DNA of 64,000 bases from Clostridia bacterium (GTDB lineage Bacteria; Bacillota; Clostridia; Oscillospirales; Acutalibacteraceae), in assembly GCA_017517665.1 (NCBI GenBank), contig JAFWYP010000054.1, positions 62,001 through 126,000 on the forward strand, given 5' to 3'. Of this stretch, positions 17,299 to 26,335 are shown one piece after another (within the stretch, counting starts at the first letter, position 1; each line of letters begins with the position of its first letter). The position numbers were made by a program, and so were the translations under genes. The notes under the pieces were generated by a model that did no database searches, was not told where the DNA came from, and saw nothing but the letters and a program-made list of their open reading frames with translations.

Positions 17299-17336
17299 AA
17301 TGACCGCTTCGGGTTTTCCGAGGCGGTCATTTTGCG
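17299..17336. terminator. Bidirectional terminator
   Basis: The arms AATGACCGC and GGCGGTCATT form a long stem (17299-17332) with a TTTT run on the plus side and an A-rich stretch on the other. It separates the convergent PanE-like and GH78 genes. Confidence 0.8.
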
Positions 17337-17338
17337 AT

Positions 17339-19522
17339 TTATTTGATTATTTCTGTTACACCTGCACCGATTTCGGTGGTTTCTCCGTCGAGAATGACGG
17401 TTGCGGTTGAACCTTCGGGAACGGTGAAAACATAAGCGGTTTTGCCGTTTTCGGTTTTCCATTCGGATTTTACCGTGCCGTTTCTTGCTTCAATCGAAGC
17501 CTTGACATAGGTCAGGCGGCTGTCGGTAATGGGTGCAAAAATGATGTGTTCAAAAGCGGGTTTACTTTCATCAATCTTGATGCCTGCGGCATCGCCGTAA
17601 AGCCAGTCGGCAACAGAGCCGTAAGCATAGTGATTGAATGAATTCATTGAGGTATCCCACATCGAGCCGTCCTCACGCATACTGTCCCAATGCTCCCAGA
17701 TGGTTGTTGCGCCCATCTTGACGGAGAAGAGCCATGAGGGATATTCTTCGCGGAGAAGGAGGCTGTATGCGGTTTCGGTATAACCGTTATCGCTGAGTGC
17801 ATGAAGGAGATAAGGTGTGCCGACGAAGCCTGTTTTCAGATGTCCGCATTCGGTGACAAGCTCGTTGAGCTGCTTTGCGGTTTCGGGAATATTGTCGCTT
17901 ATTCCGAAATGAACGGCAAGCACGCAGGCTGTCTGTGTTGCTTTTTCGGGAATAATTCTGCCGTCCTTCATGAAAGCGCTTCTGAAAGCTTCAATTGATT
18001 TTTCACGCTTTGCAATATATTCCGAAGCATCCTCGCCCCACATTTCCATGCACTTGATGAGAATCTGCGTTGAATAAATATAGTAAGCGGTTGCGATTAT
18101 GGTTTTATCCGTGCCCTTTGAACAGTCCTCGGGACTGCTGCCGTCAAGATTGAGCCAGTCGCCGAAATGCCAGCTTCTTGACCAGAGACCGTTATCGCTG
18201 AATTCTTCAATATGCTCAAGATAATTTTTCATGCATTCAAGCGATTCCTTGAGGATATCCTTGTTTGCATATGTGAGATAGAGCTGCCACGGACAGATTG
18301 TTGCGGCGTCTGCCCATGCGGCAGAGCAGTCGTTGTCCGGACTGAAAGCGTTAGGGATAACGTGCGGAATTGTTCCCCAGCCCGTCTGGTCGGCACGCAA
18401 ATCTCCGAGCCATTTGAGGAAGAATTTTTCAACATCGTAGTTATATGAAGCGGTCTTGATGAATACCTGAGCATCGCCAGTCCAGCCGAGGCGTTCGTCT
18501 CTCTGCGGACAGTCGGTGGGCACATCGAGGAAGTTGCTTTTCTGACCCCATATGATGTTTGAGAAAAGCTTATTGATTCTTTCGTCCGAGCATTCAAAAT
18601 AACCCGTGCGCTTCATTTCGGAATGAACAACGATTGCGGTGAAGTTTTCTTTCTTCACTTCGTCGCTCCAGTTTTCAAGCCTGATATATCTGAAGCCGAA
18701 GAAATTGTGCTTTGATTTGTGGGTGTGTTCTTTTCCGTCGCAGATAAAGATTGCCTGTGCCTTTGCGCTTCTGAGGTTGTCGGTGTAGAAATTACCGTCA
18801 GCGTCAAGCACCTCCGCATGGCTGATAACGGCTCTTTCACCCTTGTTTCCCTTGATTTTAAACTCGACATAGCCCGTCATGTTCTGACCGAAATCAAGCA
18901 CGGTTTCGCCTTTCGGAGTGAGGATGATTTCTTTCGGCTCAAGGCGCTCATGCTCAATAACCTTTTCGCCTTCTCTGTCGATAAGGCATTTTTTATCGTG
19001 GTTGATAACAACTGCATTTGAGGGAGCGATATCCTTGTATGCGGGGTCGTGGATATAGCCGTTATAGAAGCTCGAATAAATGTCCTTGCCGATTTCGGTT
19101 GTCCAGTCACCGCCGGTTGTGATTATGCGCTTTTCGCCGTCGGCATATTCAAGGGTGAGTGATGCGATTGTTGCGGTTTCCTTTCCGCCGAGCTCGGGGT
19201 CACCCTTTTGCTGATTTTTGTAATTCTGAATTTTCCAGCCGGGCGCAACGGAGATCACGATTTTGTTTTCGTTCTTTATCATTGAGGTAACGTTATGGGT
19301 ATCAACCTGCAGACGCTTGCGGTATGATGTCCAGCCGGGCGCAAGAATGTTGTTGCCGACTCTTTCGCCGTTGATGTGAACGGTGTAAACGCCCAGAGCA
19401 GTTGCTTCAAGAGTTGCGGAAACAAGTTCTTTTTTTGAAGCAAACTCCTTGGTATAGTAAATTTCGCATTCGCCCGAGGGCTTTGTGCTTTTAATCCATA
19501 ATGCATTGAGAATATTTTTCAT
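17339..19522 (-). CDS. GH78 alpha-L-rhamnosidase
   Basis: The 727-residue protein has the GH78 signature DVPTDCPQRDERLGWTGDAQ, with the conserved acidic pair Asp342-Glu343 expected to take part in catalysis. Family layout: an N-terminal beta-sandwich with a sugar-binding region (about 1-300), the (alpha/alpha)6 catalytic barrel (about 310-640), and a C-terminal beta domain. GH78 enzymes remove terminal alpha-L-rhamnose from pectin fragments and plant glycosides. There is no signal peptide, so it should act on imported substrates. The start has a strong AAGGAGG. It stands alone between a terminator and an upstream AT-rich region. Confidence 0.93.
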   Translation of the reverse strand: MKNILNALWIKSTKPSGECEIYYTKEFASKKELVSATLEATALGVYTVHINGERVGNNILAPGWTSYRKRLQVDTHNVTSMIKNENKIVISVAPGWKIQNYKNQQKGDPELGGKETATIASLTLEYADGEKRIITTGGDWTTEIGKDIYSSFYNGYIHDPAYKDIAPSNAVVINHDKKCLIDREGEKVIEHERLEPKEIILTPKGETVLDFGQNMTGYVEFKIKGNKGERAVISHAEVLDADGNFYTDNLRSAKAQAIFICDGKEHTHKSKHNFFGFRYIRLENWSDEVKKENFTAIVVHSEMKRTGYFECSDERINKLFSNIIWGQKSNFLDVPTDCPQRDERLGWTGDAQVFIKTASYNYDVEKFFLKWLGDLRADQTGWGTIPHVIPNAFSPDNDCSAAWADAATICPWQLYLTYANKDILKESLECMKNYLEHIEEFSDNGLWSRSWHFGDWLNLDGSSPEDCSKGTDKTIIATAYYIYSTQILIKCMEMWGEDASEYIAKREKSIEAFRSAFMKDGRIIPEKATQTACVLAVHFGISDNIPETAKQLNELVTECGHLKTGFVGTPYLLHALSDNGYTETAYSLLLREEYPSWLFSVKMGATTIWEHWDSMREDGSMWDTSMNSFNHYAYGSVADWLYGDAAGIKIDESKPAFEHIIFAPITDSRLTYVKASIEARNGTVKSEWKTENGKTAYVFTVPEGSTATVILDGETTEIGAGVTEIIK

Positions 19523-19600
19523 TTCAGACCTCCTTGCGGTTTATAGTTTAATATTATATCAACGGGTGGATTTTTGCAATAAAAATTTATATTTATACAC

Positions 19601-19629
19601 TTGAATTAATTCGGCGATGTTGGTAAAAT
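19601..19629 (+). promoter_or_regulatory. Promoter of the 266-residue lipoprotein gene
   Basis: -35 TTGAAT (19601-19606), a 17-base spacer, and -10 TAAAAT (19624-19629), about 20 bases before the start codon. Confidence 0.5.
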
Positions 19630-19649
19630 ATGCGTGAAAGGATGATTAT

Positions 19650-20450
19650 ATGAAACGAGTATTGAGCATAACCATGATTCTTGCGGTTTTGTTTTCTTTT
19701 GCATCATGCAGAAATATAAAGGAGCTTAATGAAGAAACAACCACAGTCTCCCCGATTGTCACAGCCGCGCCGCCTATTGTCAATGAAAAGAAACAGTCGA
19801 AAGAATTCAAGGATGCAAACGGCAGGACGGTCTATGTCGTTGATGTTGTTCTTCCTGAAATTTCAGAGAATATTGAGCAGAGCATGATTGACTATGTCAA
19901 CGGAGTTATAAACAAATTTTTTGAGGATGCCTGCACTCAGGCACAGAGCAACCTTGAAGCCGCCTCGAATTTCATGGATAAACATAATTCCGACAAACCG
20001 TGGAGAAACACGATTACGTTTGAAGCAAAATATGTCAGCGGTTATTTTGTGAGCTTTTTAATCAAAGACAGCCTGTCTTATTACGGCTCAAGCAACAATT
20101 CTCCTTCCGTATATTCAAGATGTTTTCAGGTGCAGGAGGGGAATCCCGTAAATGCGGCATATTTCACCGATGTGCCCGAAAATCCCGAGGTTGCAACGAG
20201 TCATATTGCAGACCTGCTTAAAAGCAGAGCAAATGCGAATTTTTACGGCTATTATTATGATATAGACGAAGAAATTCTTGCTGCTTTTGATGAAGCGGTC
20301 AGCATTGAAAACTTTTATCTTACCGAGAACGGCATGGCTTTTTATGTGAGCAAAAGCGCGGTTGATCAATATGAAATTGAGGGTATATATACCGAGGAGT
20401 TCACATGGGATGAACTTGCGGGACTTTTCAACAAACCTGAATTGTATTAA
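19650..20450 (+). CDS. Putative lipoprotein, 266 residues, RsiV/DUF3298-like
   Basis: The N-terminus is a lipoprotein signal peptide with the lipobox SFASC, giving Cys20 as the lipid-modified residue. A Thr/Pro-rich linker follows (about 30-50). The remainder has the look of the DUF4163/DUF3298 pair found in RsiV-type proteins. It is predicted to sit on the outside of the membrane. No sigma or anti-sigma gene is adjacent, so a role in signalling cannot be claimed. It has its own promoter and a shared terminator with the convergent lipoprotein gene. Confidence 0.75.
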   Translation: MKRVLSITMILAVLFSFASCRNIKELNEETTTVSPIVTAAPPIVNEKKQSKEFKDANGRTVYVVDVVLPEISENIEQSMIDYVNGVINKFFEDACTQAQSNLEAASNFMDKHNSDKPWRNTITFEAKYVSGYFVSFLIKDSLSYYGSSNNSPSVYSRCFQVQEGNPVNAAYFTDVPENPEVATSHIADLLKSRANANFYGYYYDIDEEILAAFDEAVSIENFYLTENGMAFYVSKSAVDQYEIEGIYTEEFTWDELAGLFNKPELY

Positions 20451-20453
20451 AAA

Positions 20454-20492
20454 ACAACGGGACTGTTAAAACGAAACAGTCCCGTTTAGCTT
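20454..20492. terminator. Bidirectional terminator between convergent lipoprotein genes
   Basis: A stem of about 11 bp (ACGGGACTGTT with AACAGTCCCGT) is followed by TTAGCTTTTT on the plus strand and by TTGTTTTTT on the minus strand. Confidence 0.85.
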
Positions 20493-20494
20493 TT

Positions 20495-21376
20495 TCAAAA
20501 TCCGCCGCCGACGGTGATTATGTAATCGACCTCGCCGTGCGCCTTTTCAACCATAGCCTGAATCGGAAGTCTTACCGCCGCAACATGGAGATTTTCAACA
20601 TTGATTTTTATTGTGTATGACCATGTTCCTTTTTCGATTACTCCGTCTTTGATTTTAACCTTTAAAACAGGCTCTATGTAGCGGAGAGTTATTTTTGCGT
20701 TTTCAAAATCAATATCAAACCACTCTGACAGAGCTTCTTCAACCGATGAAATATCGCCTACAACCGAGATTGCATGACCTACGGTGCCGCCGTATCTGTC
20801 ACCGTGAATGCCGTCGGTCTGCTCTTTCATCTTCATTTCAACAACGGTATATTCGCCGCTTTTGTAAGCTTTTGCAGACTGAACATCGGATGCAGCCAGA
20901 TTTTCATAGCCGCCGGTTATTCCGTCAAATTCAACCTGACTGTCCTCGAGTGCTTTTACAAGGAACGGAGTTGCCCATTCAACAAGAGTTCCGAGAAGAC
21001 CGTCGCCGTCATTGACAACCATTTCAACAAGAGATTTCATCTCTTTTGATTTAACATTTGTTTTTGAACTGATTGCCGCAGACTTATAGAATTCAACGAT
21101 TTCCTCGGTTGTCCATTCCGTCGGATTATCGGATGAAAGGCTGACGGAAGGAATTGTCGTTTCGGGAACGGTTGTGCTTTCAGCGATGGTTGTTTCTGTT
21201 GTTTCCGATTCTTCAACAAGCTTTGTTACGGTTTCGCCCGCTTCGTTTGTGACTGCTTCGCCTGCTTTATCGGTTACGATTTCGGTTTTTTCTTCTTCCT
21301 TAACCTTGTTTTCGCCGCATGAAGCAAATGCGAAAAGCATGAGGAATGCCGTGGTGATTGCAATTATTTTTTTCAT
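20495..21376 (-). CDS. Putative lipoprotein, 293 residues, unknown function
   Basis: I do not recognise this family. The N-terminus is a lipoprotein signal peptide with lipobox FASC (Cys20). It is followed by a low-complexity region rich in Glu, Thr and Val (about 25-80) that includes two near copies of KAGEAVTN/EAGETVTK. The remaining 210 residues form a folded domain containing several alternating hydrophobic strands. It has a consensus promoter, an AAGGGGG ribosome binding site and a terminator. Its signal peptide is similar to that of the facing lipoprotein gene, but the mature domains do not look related. Confidence 0.75.
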   Translation of the reverse strand: MKKIIAITTAFLMLFAFASCGENKVKEEEKTEIVTDKAGEAVTNEAGETVTKLVEESETTETTIAESTTVPETTIPSVSLSSDNPTEWTTEEIVEFYKSAAISSKTNVKSKEMKSLVEMVVNDGDGLLGTLVEWATPFLVKALEDSQVEFDGITGGYENLAASDVQSAKAYKSGEYTVVEMKMKEQTDGIHGDRYGGTVGHAISVVGDISSVEEALSEWFDIDFENAKITLRYIEPVLKVKIKDGVIEKGTWSYTIKINVENLHVAAVRLPIQAMVEKAHGEVDYIITVGGGF

Positions 21377-21399
21377 TATAAGTCCCCCTTTGCGTTTGT

Positions 21400-21428
21400 A
21401 TTTTACATCATTAATCCCTGAATGTCAA
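21400..21428 (-). promoter_or_regulatory. Promoter of the 293-residue lipoprotein gene
   Basis: On the minus strand: -35 TTGACA (21428-21423), a 17-base spacer, and -10 TAAAAT (21405-21400). Confidence 0.7.
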
Positions 21429-21465
21429 TCTGACAATATATAATTTTGTCTGATTTTATACAAAA

Positions 21466-21497
21466 TTAAAGGCTTGCACAACCGTGCAAGCCCATTT
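21466..21497 (-). terminator. murD terminator
   Basis: A 9-bp stem (GGCTTGCAC with GTGCAAGCC, 21471-21492) is followed on the minus strand by TTTAATTTTG. Confidence 0.8.
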
Positions 21498-21499
21498 TT

Positions 21500-22804
21500 T
21501 CATTCTTTGTAGTTTTTGATGCACTCTTTATAATGATTGCCCTTGTGCTCAAAGTCCTTGTATATATTGTAGCTTGAAGCGGCGGGGGACATTATACAGC
21601 TTTTGCCTTTTCTTGTGAATCTGAAAGCGGCATCAACTGCTTCCTCCATGGTGTTTGCGATAATGAGGTTTTTCGGACAGCCTTTTTCGAGAAGTGCATT
21701 GCAGATGTCGACTCCCGTGTCGGGCATACCGATGAGGTTTCTGACCTTGCATTTTTCAAGATATTTTTCAAATCCTGAATAGTCAATGCCCCTGTCCATA
21801 CCGCCGAAGATAAGAGTATCAACATCGTCGAGTGCTTCAATCGCGCATTCAACGGCATGAGGAATGGTGGCGATTGCATCGTTGTAGAATTTTATTCCGT
21901 AATATTCTCCGATGGGCTCCATTCTGTTTTCAATGCCCGAAAACTTTTCAACGGCTTTGAGAATATCATCATTGCTTACGCCGAGACAGCGTGCAACAGT
22001 TGCCGCAACGCAGACGTTCTGTCTGTTATGTATACCCTTGAGGCGTTCGTTAACATCAGCGGCGGCTATGATAAGCTCATCGCCCTTTCCGCCGTTTTTG
22101 CTCACCTTTATGACTGTCGGCAGGGATTTTGAGAAATTATAGTATTTATCAAAATCCTGTTCCGCGTTGCAGATGAAATAGTCGCATCCTACCTGATGGC
22201 GGATGATGTTCAGTTTTGCGGTAACGTAGCCCGAGAAGCCGTTATAGTGGTCAAGATGCTCGGGATAAATATTTGTCATAACCGCAATATGAGGCGATGC
22301 GGTTGTGTATTCAAGCTGATGTGACGACATCTCGATAACGGCGATTTCCGCGTCACCGTTTTCAAGCTCATCAAGCACGGGAATTCCCATATTACCTATA
22401 AGGCAGGCTTTTTTGCCCGACTGCTTTACCATTTCGTAAATCAGCGTTGATGTTGTTGTTTTGCCCTTTGTGCCCGTAACGCCTACGCAGGTGCATTTTG
22501 AAAAACGCAGGAACAAATCCGTCTGGCAGGTGACTTCGGTTTCGCGGGGAACCATAACATCACGGAACGATATGCCGGGCGTTTTGATAACTGTGTCGTA
22601 TTTCTCGATCGCATCAAGATAATCTTCACCGCAATGAAGAACAACGTTTGGGTCATCAATTTCAACCTGACGCATATCCGCAATGCCGATTTGCTTATCG
22701 GGCAGATTTCTCCTGAGAACATTATATGTTGAGCGTCCCTCTCTGCCGAAACCGAGAATAAGTACGCTGCGTTCTCTGAAATATTCAATCATGTGATTAA
22801 ACAT
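21500..22804 (-). CDS. murD: UDP-N-acetylmuramoyl-L-alanine:D-glutamate ligase
   Basis: MurD adds D-glutamate to UDP-MurNAc-L-Ala in the cytoplasmic phase of peptidoglycan synthesis. The protein has the Mur ligase ATP motif GVTGTKGKTTTSTL, an N-terminal Rossmann region with LILGFGREGRST, and the middle NIYPEHLDHYN. The C-terminus ends with SPAASSYNIYKDFEHKG, the MurD-specific segment. Several ATGs are possible (22828, 22810 and 22804). I prefer 22804, since AAGGGA lies 9 bases upstream and the Rossmann motif then starts at the usual distance. The gene is not in a dcw cluster; it lies 96 bases after truB. Confidence 0.94.
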   Translation of the reverse strand: MFNHMIEYFRERSVLILGFGREGRSTYNVLRRNLPDKQIGIADMRQVEIDDPNVVLHCGEDYLDAIEKYDTVIKTPGISFRDVMVPRETEVTCQTDLFLRFSKCTCVGVTGTKGKTTTSTLIYEMVKQSGKKACLIGNMGIPVLDELENGDAEIAVIEMSSHQLEYTTASPHIAVMTNIYPEHLDHYNGFSGYVTAKLNIIRHQVGCDYFICNAEQDFDKYYNFSKSLPTVIKVSKNGGKGDELIIAAADVNERLKGIHNRQNVCVAATVARCLGVSNDDILKAVEKFSGIENRMEPIGEYYGIKFYNDAIATIPHAVECAIEALDDVDTLIFGGMDRGIDYSGFEKYLEKCKVRNLIGMPDTGVDICNALLEKGCPKNLIIANTMEEAVDAAFRFTRKGKSCIMSPAASSYNIYKDFEHKGNHYKECIKNYKE

Positions 22805-22900
22805 ATTCATACATCCCTTCAGCCGCATAAAATCTGCGGTTTATCCAATCAATTATAGCAAAAACAAATTATATATTCAAGTAAAACAAATCGGATTTTG

Positions 22901-23791
22901 TTATCCCATGAAAACTCTTTTAATTTCAAGGCAGTCTTTCTGTCCGATTTCACCTATCCCGATGAAATTTCCGTTCGGGTCATAAACTCTGAAAAATCCG
23001 AGCATACGGGGATATTTCAGTCTTTCAAGCGATAATTCTCCGCCGTTTCTGAAGCGTTTTGCCTGCGCCTCGGAAACTTTTATAACGGGATATTCTTCAA
23101 GTGCACGGTCAACGGGAATGAGCAAATCAAAGATTTTTCCGCTGTTTACGGCTTCTTCAAGCTGTTCAAGGGTTACGGCGTTTTCAATTTCAAAGCCGTT
23201 TGCCTTTGTGCGGCGCAAATCTGTCATAACCGCACCGCAGCCGAGCGCTTCTCCCAAATCAGAAATGAGCGTTCTTATATATGTTCCCGATGAGCATTCA
23301 ACCAGAATTACATATTCGCCCGCTTCTTCGTTTTCCGAGAGAACATCAATCGAAAAAACAGTTACCTGCCTTGATTTTCTTTCAACCTCAATACCCTGCC
23401 TTGCGAGGTCATAGAGCCGCTGTCCGTTAACTGAAACTGCCGAATACATGGGCGGAAGCTGATTTATATCACCGATAAAATCATTGATTTTTTCTTTCAC
23501 TTCTTTCGCGGTTACATTAACTTCTCTTGTTTCAAGGATTTTGCCCGTTATGTCGAGAGTGTCGGTTGTTGTTCCAAGACGGAACAAAGCGCGGTAAGCC
23601 TTGTTATGGCTCGGGAGAAGCTCGATAAATCGGGTTGCACCGCCGAGCATAACCGTCAGAACACCGGTTGCCATGGGGTCAAGAGTGCCGGTGTGTCCGC
23701 ATTTTTTCTCGCCGCAGATTCTGCGCACTCTTGCAACCGCACCGAACGAGGTTATGTCTTTCGGTTTATCAAGAAGAATAATTCCTGTCAT
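22901..23791 (-). CDS. truB: tRNA pseudouridine(55) synthase
   Basis: TruB makes the universal pseudouridine at position 55 in the T-loop of tRNA. The 296-residue protein has the catalytic motif GHTGTLDPMATGVL with the nucleophile Asp38, and a PUA-like C-terminus. The length fits the bacterial form. In most Firmicutes truB follows rbfA and nrnA, but here that operon is about 4 kb away and truB instead sits 12 bases after a sortase-domain gene. Confidence 0.95.
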   Translation of the reverse strand: MTGIILLDKPKDITSFGAVARVRRICGEKKCGHTGTLDPMATGVLTVMLGGATRFIELLPSHNKAYRALFRLGTTTDTLDITGKILETREVNVTAKEVKEKINDFIGDINQLPPMYSAVSVNGQRLYDLARQGIEVERKSRQVTVFSIDVLSENEEAGEYVILVECSSGTYIRTLISDLGEALGCGAVMTDLRRTKANGFEIENAVTLEQLEEAVNSGKIFDLLIPVDRALEEYPVIKVSEAQAKRFRNGGELSLERLKYPRMLGFFRVYDPNGNFIGIGEIGQKDCLEIKRVFMG

Positions 23792-23802
23792 ATAAAACCT
23801 TT

Positions 23803-25659
23803 CTAATCGTTAAACAAATTTATATCGTCTTTATAAGGATTTTTTTCGCCTTTGGCATCGTAATAAGCCTGCGGAAGTTTGGGACTTGGGTTCATAACCG
23901 CAAGAGAAGTGTCAACGGCGGGGCTTTCTCCTTCGCGGAGAAGTCTGCCCACAACAACAAGCCTTGCATCCGAAAAATCGTAACAGCAGGTTGAAAGAGT
24001 CAGAATTCTATCCGAGGGATTGATATCAACACCTGTTGTGTAAAATTTTCTCTTGTCAATTTCCGCAATATAGTTTGCAAAGTTTTCGTCGGGTGTATTC
24101 GTAAAAATGAAGTTCAGGAAATTGCCGTTATCGTCATCTCTGTCGCTGTTCGAGATGAAAGTGGCATAAATCTTGAAGGTGTAATCGCCGTAAAGAGTGC
24201 TCATGCCGATTATGGGTGCTCTTGCAAAACCTTCAACCGTGCGGTACTGCTCGAGAGTGCCGAAAATCTTATCGTCACGGCGCATATTGTGACCGAAAAT
24301 TATCGTATTGCGGTCGAGAGAATGGAGAGAATTTCTTGAATCAAAAAACGGAACACCGTATGATGTTGTATTACCGTAGAAATCTTTACGCTCATATTCT
24401 TTGTTGTCTTTTCCCTGAACAACGGCATAGTTTATATTCATATCAGGGATTGATATCCAGCCTGCAAAATCGCGGTTTGCCGCATAAAGGTCGGCAAATG
24501 CAGGGTTCATGCCCGAGGGGAAATCAATGTCGGGGTGTTTGCTTTTTATCTCCTGCCACGGGTCAACGGAGTTATCGGACAGCGTGGTTTGTATCATTGA
24601 AACGATATCCGATGACTGCTTTGATTCTTTATACGGTTCGATAACATAGCTGTTCAGCAGTATTCCGCCGCTGACGATGAAGCACAAAACAGCAAATGCA
24701 AGTGTCAGTCTGCGAACGATTTCGGAACGCGGAAGCTTTTCCGATGTGGGCTTTCCGCCTCTCAATGCGGCATAAAATTCTTCGGTATTTGCGTATCTTT
24801 CGGACTTGTCGAGTGCAAGACCTTTTTCTATAACAGCTCTTTCTTTTTCGGGAAATCCCGCAGGAAACCGCAGCTTTCTTCCCTCTGCTCTCTGTGCCGC
24901 GTTTGGAGGAAGGAAGCCTGTTACCGCTTCATAGAGTATCGCGGAAACAGCATACACATCCGTAAACGGACCGCACTCCTTTGCACCGAGCTGTTTTTCG
25001 GGTGCATCAAAAGGAGAATATGCATTTTTCGGGGGATATGTATATCCCGTAACCGAGGAAATTTTTCCGTTTTCCGTTAATATCGAATACGGAGAAACCG
25101 AGCCGTGCCATTTTCCGACTTTTTCGAGTGCCGAAGTGCATTTAAATAAAGGCTCGAGCATTCTGACAGCCTTTGAAAACGAAACGGTTTTTCCGTTACC
25201 TATGAGAGATGAAAGGGGAGTACCGTTATCAATGGAATTGACAAAATAAAAGGTTGAATTTTCCGCAAAGCAATCCGTGAAATTCAATGCGGTTTTTTCG
25301 GAAGCGGTGCAGAGTTTTTTATAGTGAGTATAATATACGGCAATTTCCTTATCGACTTGTGCGAGGCATTGCTCATTGTGGTATTTTATAATCAGTTCGC
25401 CTGTGTGGCGGTAGACAAGCTTTTCATTCAGATATTCGGTAATCCTGACTCTTTGCGAAGTTTTTGTGTCGAAGGCATAATACGAAACAAAAACTTTTTC
25501 TTTTGAGAAAACTCCGCCGAGAACATAGCGGTTATTGAGCTTTGTGCCCGTGGGCAGGCAGTTTCTGAACTGCTTTTCCATAACTCCGCCGAAACCGCAG
25601 ACGGTGCATGACTCCGAATTTTCGGGACATTCGCTCATGCAATAAATACAGCGTTTCAT
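23803..25659 (-). CDS. Zinc-ribbon, pseudokinase, transmembrane and class B sortase fusion
   Basis: The 618-residue protein has four parts. Residues 1-25 form a zinc ribbon with two cysteine pairs (CIYC and CTVCGF). Residues 35-300 resemble the clostridial Ser/Thr kinase fold, including GPFTDVYAVSAILYEAVTG, but the catalytic residues are missing: HRD is HGS (185-187), DFG is TGY (204-206), and the VAIK lysine position reads RITE. It should be a pseudokinase. A single membrane helix spans about 318-340. The outer part is a class B sortase with His457 in IIFGHNM, Cys558 in TLSTC and Arg566 in DARLVVVGR. The intact triad suggests an active transpeptidase with a cytoplasmic sensor. truB follows at 12 bases. 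No obvious sorting-substrate gene is adjacent. Confidence 0.9.
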   Translation of the reverse strand: MKRCIYCMSECPENSESCTVCGFGGVMEKQFRNCLPTGTKLNNRYVLGGVFSKEKVFVSYYAFDTKTSQRVRITEYLNEKLVYRHTGELIIKYHNEQCLAQVDKEIAVYYTHYKKLCTASEKTALNFTDCFAENSTFYFVNSIDNGTPLSSLIGNGKTVSFSKAVRMLEPLFKCTSALEKVGKWHGSVSPYSILTENGKISSVTGYTYPPKNAYSPFDAPEKQLGAKECGPFTDVYAVSAILYEAVTGFLPPNAAQRAEGRKLRFPAGFPEKERAVIEKGLALDKSERYANTEEFYAALRGGKPTSEKLPRSEIVRRLTLAFAVLCFIVSGGILLNSYVIEPYKESKQSSDIVSMIQTTLSDNSVDPWQEIKSKHPDIDFPSGMNPAFADLYAANRDFAGWISIPDMNINYAVVQGKDNKEYERKDFYGNTTSYGVPFFDSRNSLHSLDRNTIIFGHNMRRDDKIFGTLEQYRTVEGFARAPIIGMSTLYGDYTFKIYATFISNSDRDDDNGNFLNFIFTNTPDENFANYIAEIDKRKFYTTGVDINPSDRILTLSTCCYDFSDARLVVVGRLLREGESPAVDTSLAVMNPSPKLPQAYYDAKGEKNPYKDDINLFND

Positions 25660-25751
25660 ATTAGCCTCCTTTCCGGTGAATAAACTGTGAGTTGAAAAAT
25701 GAAAAATATTATGATATTATTGATATACTAACTTTTTAATGGTGATTATAT

Positions 25752-26333
25752 ATGAAAAACGGATTTTTTGCAATGGTTTCAAGAATGAAATATATAAACC
25801 GCTGGGCGCTCATGAGAAATGAACACAGCGAGAATTTGTGCGAACACAGCTTTGAGGTTGCCTCAATTGCGCACGCTCTTGCAATTATCGGAAACCGCCG
25901 TTTCGGCAAGAATCTCAACGGTGAAAGAGCCGCATTTCTCGGACTTTATCACGATACGCCCGAAACCCTGACCGGCGATATGCCCACTCCCGTCAAGTAT
26001 TACAGCGACGAGGTGCGACTTGCATATAAGACGGTTGAGGAAAATGCCTGCAAGAGTCTTATTGATATGCTACCCGAGGATTTCCGTGAGGATTATAAGT
26101 CGGCGCTTATTCCCGAAAAAAAGGATGCAGAGCTATGGAAACTCGTGAAAGCGGCGGATAAAATCAGCGCGCTTATCAAGTGCATCGAAGAAAAAAAGGC
26201 GGGCAACAGCGAATTTGTTAAGGCGGGCGAGGGTCTGCGCGAAGCTGTTGAAAAGCTTGATTTGCCCGAAGCAAAGGTTTTCATTGAAGAATTTCTGCCC
26301 GCATACGAAATGACCCTTGATGAATTAAGATAA
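25752..26333 (+). CDS. yfbR: YfbR-like 5'-deoxynucleotidase (HD domain)
   Basis: The 193-residue protein matches YfbR, an HD-domain phosphatase that removes the phosphate from deoxynucleoside 5'-monophosphates. The metal ligands are His32 in EHS and His67-Asp68 in LYHDTPE. The family motifs RWALMRNEHSEN and LTGDMPTPVKYY are both present. The length is typical. The gene diverges from the sortase fusion and converges on the amidohydrolase gene, with only 2 bases between the stops and no terminator seen. Confidence 0.9.
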   Translation: MKNGFFAMVSRMKYINRWALMRNEHSENLCEHSFEVASIAHALAIIGNRRFGKNLNGERAAFLGLYHDTPETLTGDMPTPVKYYSDEVRLAYKTVEENACKSLIDMLPEDFREDYKSALIPEKKDAELWKLVKAADKISALIKCIEEKKAGNSEFVKAGEGLREAVEKLDLPEAKVFIEEFLPAYEMTLDELR

Positions 26334-26335
26334 TT

